Below, piece by piece: positions 4,816 through 7,165 of a stretch of 7,165 nt of DNA. The stretch lies in assembly GCA_937967705.1 (NCBI GenBank), contig CALCJG010000127.1:1-7165 (forward strand). Direction: 5' to 3'. The notes under the pieces are model-generated. The model made no database searches. It was not told the origin of the DNA and was given only the letters and a program-made list of their open reading frames with translations. Each line of letters begins with the position of its first letter. The first letter of the stretch is position 1. Source of the stretch: an uncultured Spirochaetia bacterium. Lineage in GTDB: Bacteria; Spirochaetota; UBA4802; JAGODF01. A program made the position numbers and the translations under genes.

Positions 4816-4850
4816 AAAAAAAAAGGCCGATCCTTTCAGGATCAGCCTTT
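4816..4850 (-). terminator. Strong intrinsic terminator of the Cys-rich gene
   Basis: On the minus strand AAGGCTGATCC (4849-4839), loop TGAAA and GGATCGGCCTT (4833-4823) form an 11-bp stem with one G-U pair, followed by nine T in a row (4824-4816, two of them counted in the stem). It lies 26 bases past the stop of the small secreted protein. In the plus direction the same stem is followed only by TTCGCTGTT, so it may weakly also end the EFR1-type transcript. Confidence 0.9.
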
Positions 4851-4875
4851 CGCTGTTAATAACAAAAAGAATGGA

Positions 4876-5124
4876 TTACTTGCCAGCTGGCGCATTGCAA
4901 GCTTTCGTGCAGTCTTTCTTGGTTTCCTTGCACGCTTTCTTCGCGGCTTTGTCTTTCTTGGCTTCTTTCATGCAGACTTTGAAAGCTTTGTTACAATCGG
5001 CTTTGCACTCTTTTTTGGATTTGGGTTTTTCTACGGGAGCGGGAGCAGCGCCTTCGTCTCCCCCTGCAAATGCGAAAGAACCGGCCATCATCATAGCGGC
5101 AACTACCAGTAACAGCTTCTTCAT
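4876..5124 (-). CDS. Secreted Lys/Cys-rich protein, predicted disulfide-stapled alpha-hairpin
   Basis: This 82-residue precursor starts at 5124 behind AGGAGA; the open frame continues upstream only through leader sequence. Residues 1-20 (MKKLLLVVAAMMMAGSFAFA) are a signal peptide with an AFA cleavage site. A short acidic, proline-containing spacer (GGDEGAAPAPVEKPK) follows, then a lysine-rich core of about 42 residues. The six cysteines lie at 40, 44, 51, 65, 72 and 76. The intervals X3-X6-X13-X6-X3 are mirror-symmetric. Spacings of 4 and 7 put three cysteines on one face of each helix, so an antiparallel helical hairpin with pairs 40-76, 44-72 and 51-65 is predicted. Plant alpha-hairpinins use a similar two-disulfide layout (CX3C...CX3C), but homology is not claimed. 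Metal binding, envelope stress or antimicrobial roles are all possible; I do not recognise the family. It is monocistronic, with its own terminator. Confidence 0.82.
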   Translation of the reverse strand: MKKLLLVVAAMMMAGSFAFAGGDEGAAPAPVEKPKSKKECKADCNKAFKVCMKEAKKDKAAKKACKETKKDCTKACNAPAGK

Positions 5125-5149
5125 GTTGTTTCTCCTAGATTTGTTATTT

Positions 5150-5168
5150 AAAAAACCCTGCTGGGTTT
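5150..5168 (-). promoter_or_regulatory. Terminator-like leader hairpin ahead of the Cys-rich gene
   Basis: On the minus strand AAACCC (5168-5163), loop AGCA and GGGTTT (5158-5153) form a perfect 6-bp stem that runs into further T residues (six T in total to 5150). It ends 14 bases before the Shine-Dalgarno (5136-5132). A short intrinsic terminator in this place would act as an attenuator or would block read-through from upstream. Confidence 0.5.
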
Positions 5169-5279
5169 CATAGAATACAACAAACCAGTCCTGAAAAAGT
5201 GACAATTTTTTCCCAAAAAAGTAAACAGATATAAATAAATTGTTGATATTCATGGGAAATTTTCCTATTTTTTCTGCTG

Positions 5280-5321
5280 TTTTCTCCCAAAAATAAGAGG
5301 ATTTTCTCCCGGTAAGAGGGA
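5280..5321. repeat. Imperfect 22-bp direct repeat
   Basis: TTTTCTCCC occurs at 5280-5288 and 5302-5310. Each copy is followed by a similar tail (ATAAGAGGA, then GTAAGAGGGA). The 22-base offset is close to two helical turns. It lies upstream of the promoter at 5351 and could be a tandem regulator site. Confidence 0.35.
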
Positions 5322-5350
5322 CGCTCAGCCTTTATCAGGCGGAAAAGCTG

Positions 5351-5378
5351 TTGACGCAGATGTTTTAAGGCTTATATA
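5351..5378 (+). promoter_or_regulatory. Sigma-70 promoter of the 30-aa gene
   Basis: TTGACG (5351-5356), a 16-base spacer and TATATA (5373-5378) match the consensus at five of six and four of six positions. The predicted leader is about 50 bases to the ATG at 5437. Confidence 0.55.
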
Positions 5379-5436
5379 CAGATTACAGGCTCAATCATTC
5401 GATTATATATATCAGGTTTTCATCAGGGAGGACATC

Positions 5437-5529
5437 ATGGATAGATGCGGGCTCTATTGTATCACCCTGTTCATCCTTTACGGGGCCTTCTGGCTGGATT
5501 TCCTGCATTACAGGTATTTCCGGAAATAA
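5437..5529 (+). CDS. 30-residue single-span membrane microprotein
   Basis: An ATG at 5437 follows GGGAGGA with ideal spacing, and the frame ends at TAA 5527-5529. The peptide starts MDRCGLYCITLFILYGAF and ends HYRYFRK. Residues 5-23 are hydrophobic and aromatic, with a basic tail, so it should insert as one helix with the C-terminus inside the cell. C4 and C8 give a CX3C pair. A good promoter lies upstream and a terminator downstream, so the transcription unit is complete although very short. It is divergent from the Cys-rich secreted protein gene and convergent with the propeller lipoprotein. I know of no family. It could be a small membrane regulator or a type I toxin-like peptide; no antisense RNA promoter was established. 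Length is the main reason for doubt. Confidence 0.5.
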   Translation: MDRCGLYCITLFILYGAFWLDFLHYRYFRK

Positions 5530-5535
5530 GAGACA

Positions 5536-5550
5536 TACCGGCTTCCGGTA
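5536..5550. repeat. Perfect hairpin TACCGG-CTT-CCGGTA
   Basis: Six-base arms (5536-5541 and 5545-5550) with a three-base loop begin seven bases after the microprotein stop. No T-tract follows. It may stabilise the 3' end of the short message ahead of the real terminator at 5576-5603. Confidence 0.45.
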
Positions 5551-5570
5551 CGGGAGTTCATTAAAAGGGA

Positions 5571-5606
5571 AAACAAAAGAGCGGCCCCCCAGAGCTGCTC
5601 TTTCTT
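5571..5606. terminator. Bidirectional intrinsic terminator between convergent genes
   Basis: AAAGAGCGGC (5576-5585) pairs with GCTGCTCTTT (5594-5603), a 10-bp stem with one G-U pair and an eight-base loop. On the plus strand it is followed by CTTTC, serving the 30-aa gene. On the minus strand it is followed by TGTTTTCCC, serving the propeller lipoprotein that ends at 5627. Its presence supports a real plus-strand transcript here. Confidence 0.8.
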
Positions 5607-5626
5607 TCATACCGGCAGGGATGAGT

Positions 5627-6943
5627 TTAGAGATCCTTGACCGTGAGCGCCAGGGTCTTCAGGACTGCCTGGGTGGCGCCGGCCACGACCGTGGAATTTT
5701 CCAGAACCAGGGGTTTGCTGCCCGTCACCATGGCAGTGCTGACCAGGGACGGATTGAGGGTCTGTATGCGGCTCCCGGCGTTGGGGATCGCCCCGGAAGG
5801 ATCCACGCTGATGAGAAGCCCGAGGCCGTTGGAACCCCCCACGGCATAGCCGGCGACGGTGCGGCGCACCTCCCGGGCCTCACAGCGCTCCGCGTCGTAT
5901 TTCTTTATCCATTCGGCGGTACCGTCGGTACGGAACTTCGCCAGAATGATATCCCCGGCATCGTAACCGTTGGTATGCCCCGCGGCCACAACGGAACCGT
6001 CGGAGGCGGTGTCCACGCTGCGGAACTCTTCCGCGTCTCCCTTGAGGTCAAACCGTTTCTGCCAGAGAAGAGCCCCGGAGGGACTCAGTTTCACGATCAG
6101 AAAATCCCGCGCCATGCTGCCCGCCGTTCCCGAAGCACCGACGGCCACGTACCCGTCGGACACCTGGCGTACCGCATTGATCTCCGTAAAGACCCGGTCG
6201 CTGCCCATCTCCACCTTCCAGACGGGGTTGCCCGAGGCGTCGGTCTTCATCACGATCCCGTCAAAGTAGCCGATGTAATGGGCGTCCACGAGCCGCCCCG
6301 CGAGGATGAATCCCCCGTCCGCCGCAGTTTCCATCGACATGAGCTCAAAATCGCCGCCTTCCGCGTAGGCATAGCTCCGGGTCCAGAGGACGTTGCCCGA
6401 GGCGTCCATCCTGATGAGCTCCGAGCTGAGAAGCGCCAGCCCGCCGTCTTGGGTTTCCCTGAGTACGGCCGCGTGGGTGTGGAAAACGCTCTGTTCATAA
6501 ACCTTCTGCCAGAGAACATTTCCCGAACCGTCCAGCCTGAGAACCCAGGCGGAGAACTCCCCGGTGAAGGAGTTGCTGCGGCAGGAAAGGGCGTATCCCC
6601 CGTCAGATGTCCGGATCACCGACATGCCGTCGATGCCGATCTCCACCTTGCTCCCGCTGAAGACCTTCTGCCATTCCACACGGCCCTCGGAGTCCAGCTT
6701 GGCCGCCCAGAGATCCCCCAGGTCCATGAGGCTGCCGCTGTTGATAGTGACCGTGCCTGCGATCACATAGCCCCCGTCGGGGGTGGGTGTCAAGCTGAAG
6801 ACCGACTGGGTGGAATCCGCATAATCGAAGGTCTTGGCCCAGTAAGTGGGATCACGCTGCTCATAACAGGCTGTCAGGGCAAGGGTCGCCCCCAGCAGGA
6901 CCAGGGAAAGGCTGAAAAGGGTACGTCTGATTTTGCTGCTCAT
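5627..6943 (-). CDS. Lipoprotein with a seven-bladed beta-propeller
   Basis: The 438-residue product begins MSSKIRRTLF with a hydrophobic run and the lipobox LTAC, so C26 is lipidated. Tyr at +2 predicts the outer membrane. The ATG at 6943 follows AGGAGA; an in-frame TTG at 6964 is less likely. The body repeats a unit of about 51-56 residues: DGGYxxAG, a variable turn, then xxxxKLDxxGxxxWQKxY. DG(G) turns lie at about 56, 114, 166, 209, 263 and 315, with a degenerate one near 366. Closing tryptophans are W91, W145, W187, W242, W294 and W345. The seventh blade lacks its tryptophan strand, but W35-AKTF near the N-terminus supplies an equivalent one, the velcro closure of a circular propeller. 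Blade 3 is about 12 residues shorter. A tail of about 50 residues follows. No catalytic motif is visible; propellers of this kind usually bind proteins or sugars. It is monocistronic. Confidence 0.85.
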   Translation of the reverse strand: MSSKIRRTLFSLSLVLLGATLALTACYEQRDPTYWAKTFDYADSTQSVFSLTPTPDGGYVIAGTVTINSGSLMDLGDLWAAKLDSEGRVEWQKVFSGSKVEIGIDGMSVIRTSDGGYALSCRSNSFTGEFSAWVLRLDGSGNVLWQKVYEQSVFHTHAAVLRETQDGGLALLSSELIRMDASGNVLWTRSYAYAEGGDFELMSMETAADGGFILAGRLVDAHYIGYFDGIVMKTDASGNPVWKVEMGSDRVFTEINAVRQVSDGYVAVGASGTAGSMARDFLIVKLSPSGALLWQKRFDLKGDAEEFRSVDTASDGSVVAAGHTNGYDAGDIILAKFRTDGTAEWIKKYDAERCEAREVRRTVAGYAVGGSNGLGLLISVDPSGAIPNAGSRIQTLNPSLVSTAMVTGSKPLVLENSTVVAGATQAVLKTLALTVKDL

Positions 6944-6979
6944 TGAAGTGTCTCCTGTACACAATCATTTTTGCAGCCA

Positions 6980-7006
6980 GATTTACCCATCTCACTTTTC
7001 TGTCAA
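6980..7006 (-). promoter_or_regulatory. Possible promoter of the propeller lipoprotein
   Basis: On the minus strand a perfect TTGACA (7006-7001) is followed after 15 bases by TAAATC (6985-6980), about 35 bases ahead of the ATG. The -35 is convincing; the -10 and the short spacer are weak. Confidence 0.4.
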
Positions 7007-7027
7007 ACGTTTCAGGAAGAGCGGGCT

Positions 7028-7147
7028 GTGCAATTCCTGCGATCGGATATTGATCAGGTTCGGCCCAGTCTTAAACGGGATGAAGGGCGGTTATTTATGC
7101 AAAAAACCCGGTGTGATGTCGTCCGTTGCCGGAAACGCGGGGAATGA
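7028..7147 (+). CDS. Doubtful 39-residue ORF at the window edge
   Basis: A GTG at 7028 follows AGGAAG at plausible spacing, and the frame ends at TGA 7145-7147. The peptide contains DQVRPSLKRDEG, which recalls the start of NifU-type iron-sulfur scaffold domains (VRPxLxxDGG). The later sequence (RCDVVRCRKRGE) fits poorly, and the usual CxxC is absent. It may be a chance frame or a decayed NifU-like fragment. It would overlap no other gene and is divergent from the lipoprotein. Confidence 0.2.
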   Translation: MQFLRSDIDQVRPSLKRDEGRLFMQKTRCDVVRCRKRGE

Positions 7148-7165
7148 AGAAGACTTAATCGACGG

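Larger units (their letters stand above)
5125..5436. other. AT-rich divergent intergenic region of the two small genes
   Basis: This 312-base stretch separates the starts of the Cys-rich gene (minus) and the 30-aa gene (plus). It contains the leader hairpin at 5150-5168, an AT-rich block at about 5185-5300 where the minus-strand promoter must lie (no convincing box pair could be chosen), a direct repeat at 5280-5321 and the plus-strand promoter at 5351-5378. No further gene was seen. Confidence 0.5.

Noticed and set aside
5125..5253. In-frame 43-residue N-terminal extension of the Cys-rich protein
   Set aside because: The extension would bury the signal peptide and spans the leader hairpin; AGGAGA directly precedes the internal ATG.
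5395..5610. A 71-residue minus-strand open frame
   Set aside because: No Shine-Dalgarno precedes its start, and its first codons lie in the bidirectional terminator stem. The plus-strand 30-aa frame has better signals.
5621..6946. A 441-residue plus-strand open frame opposite the lipoprotein
   Set aside because: It mirrors the lipoprotein almost end to end and is rich in His/Gly/Pro/Arg; the minus strand has a signal, lipobox and regular repeats.

Overview
The first 47 bases are not genomic. They are the end of an Illumina P7 adapter, an 8-nt index and the TruSeq read-2 adapter, so the left edge is a contig end with untrimmed library sequence. The rest looks like chromosomal DNA of a Gram-negative anaerobe: a type II lipoprotein, a flavodoxin/ferredoxin protein, a CxxCxxCC protein and ribosome binding sites of the AGGAG type. 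The gene content and the GC-rich core fit a Desulfobacterota (deltaproteobacterial, Syntrophales-like) metagenomic genome. That assignment is inference from gene style only.

Region 1 (48-2294) is AT-richer and accessory. It holds two toxin-antitoxin modules, both damaged. On the minus strand lies an MntA/HepT pair: the nucleotidyltransferase antitoxin has a premature stop, and the HepT toxin has three single-base frameshifts. A minus-strand membrane-anchored TPR-like protein follows. On the plus strand an intact ribbon-helix-helix antitoxin, with a clear promoter and three GAATA boxes at exactly 10-bp spacing, precedes a RelE-family toxin broken by two one-base deletions. The pattern fits toxin loss with retention of an orphan, probably self-regulating antitoxin.

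Region 2 (2295-2681) has no gene but is dense in perfect inverted repeats, including a 15-bp stem. It looks like an interspersed palindromic element at the junction with the GC-rich core.

Region 3 (2682-4739) is a divergent pair: a YkgJ-type cysteine cluster protein (minus) and an EFR1-type flavodoxin plus 2[4Fe-4S] protein with hydrophobic segments (plus). They are separated by a GC-rich, foldable intergenic region with a promoter on each side.

Region 4 (4816-5606) holds two small genes. One is a secreted 82-aa Lys/Cys-rich protein whose six cysteines have mirror-symmetric spacing (3-6-13-6-3), predicting a disulfide-stapled antiparallel alpha-hairpin. It ends at a strong terminator and has a terminator-like hairpin just upstream of its ribosome binding site. 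The other is a 30-aa membrane microprotein on the plus strand with its own promoter, Shine-Dalgarno sequence and a shared bidirectional terminator.

Region 5 (5627-7165) is a 438-aa lipoprotein (minus) folded as a seven-bladed beta-propeller, followed by a short end region with a doubtful small ORF.

The best candidates for something undescribed are the symmetric six-cysteine hairpin protein and its neighbouring microprotein. No CRISPR array, tRNA, rRNA, transposase or phage gene was seen.
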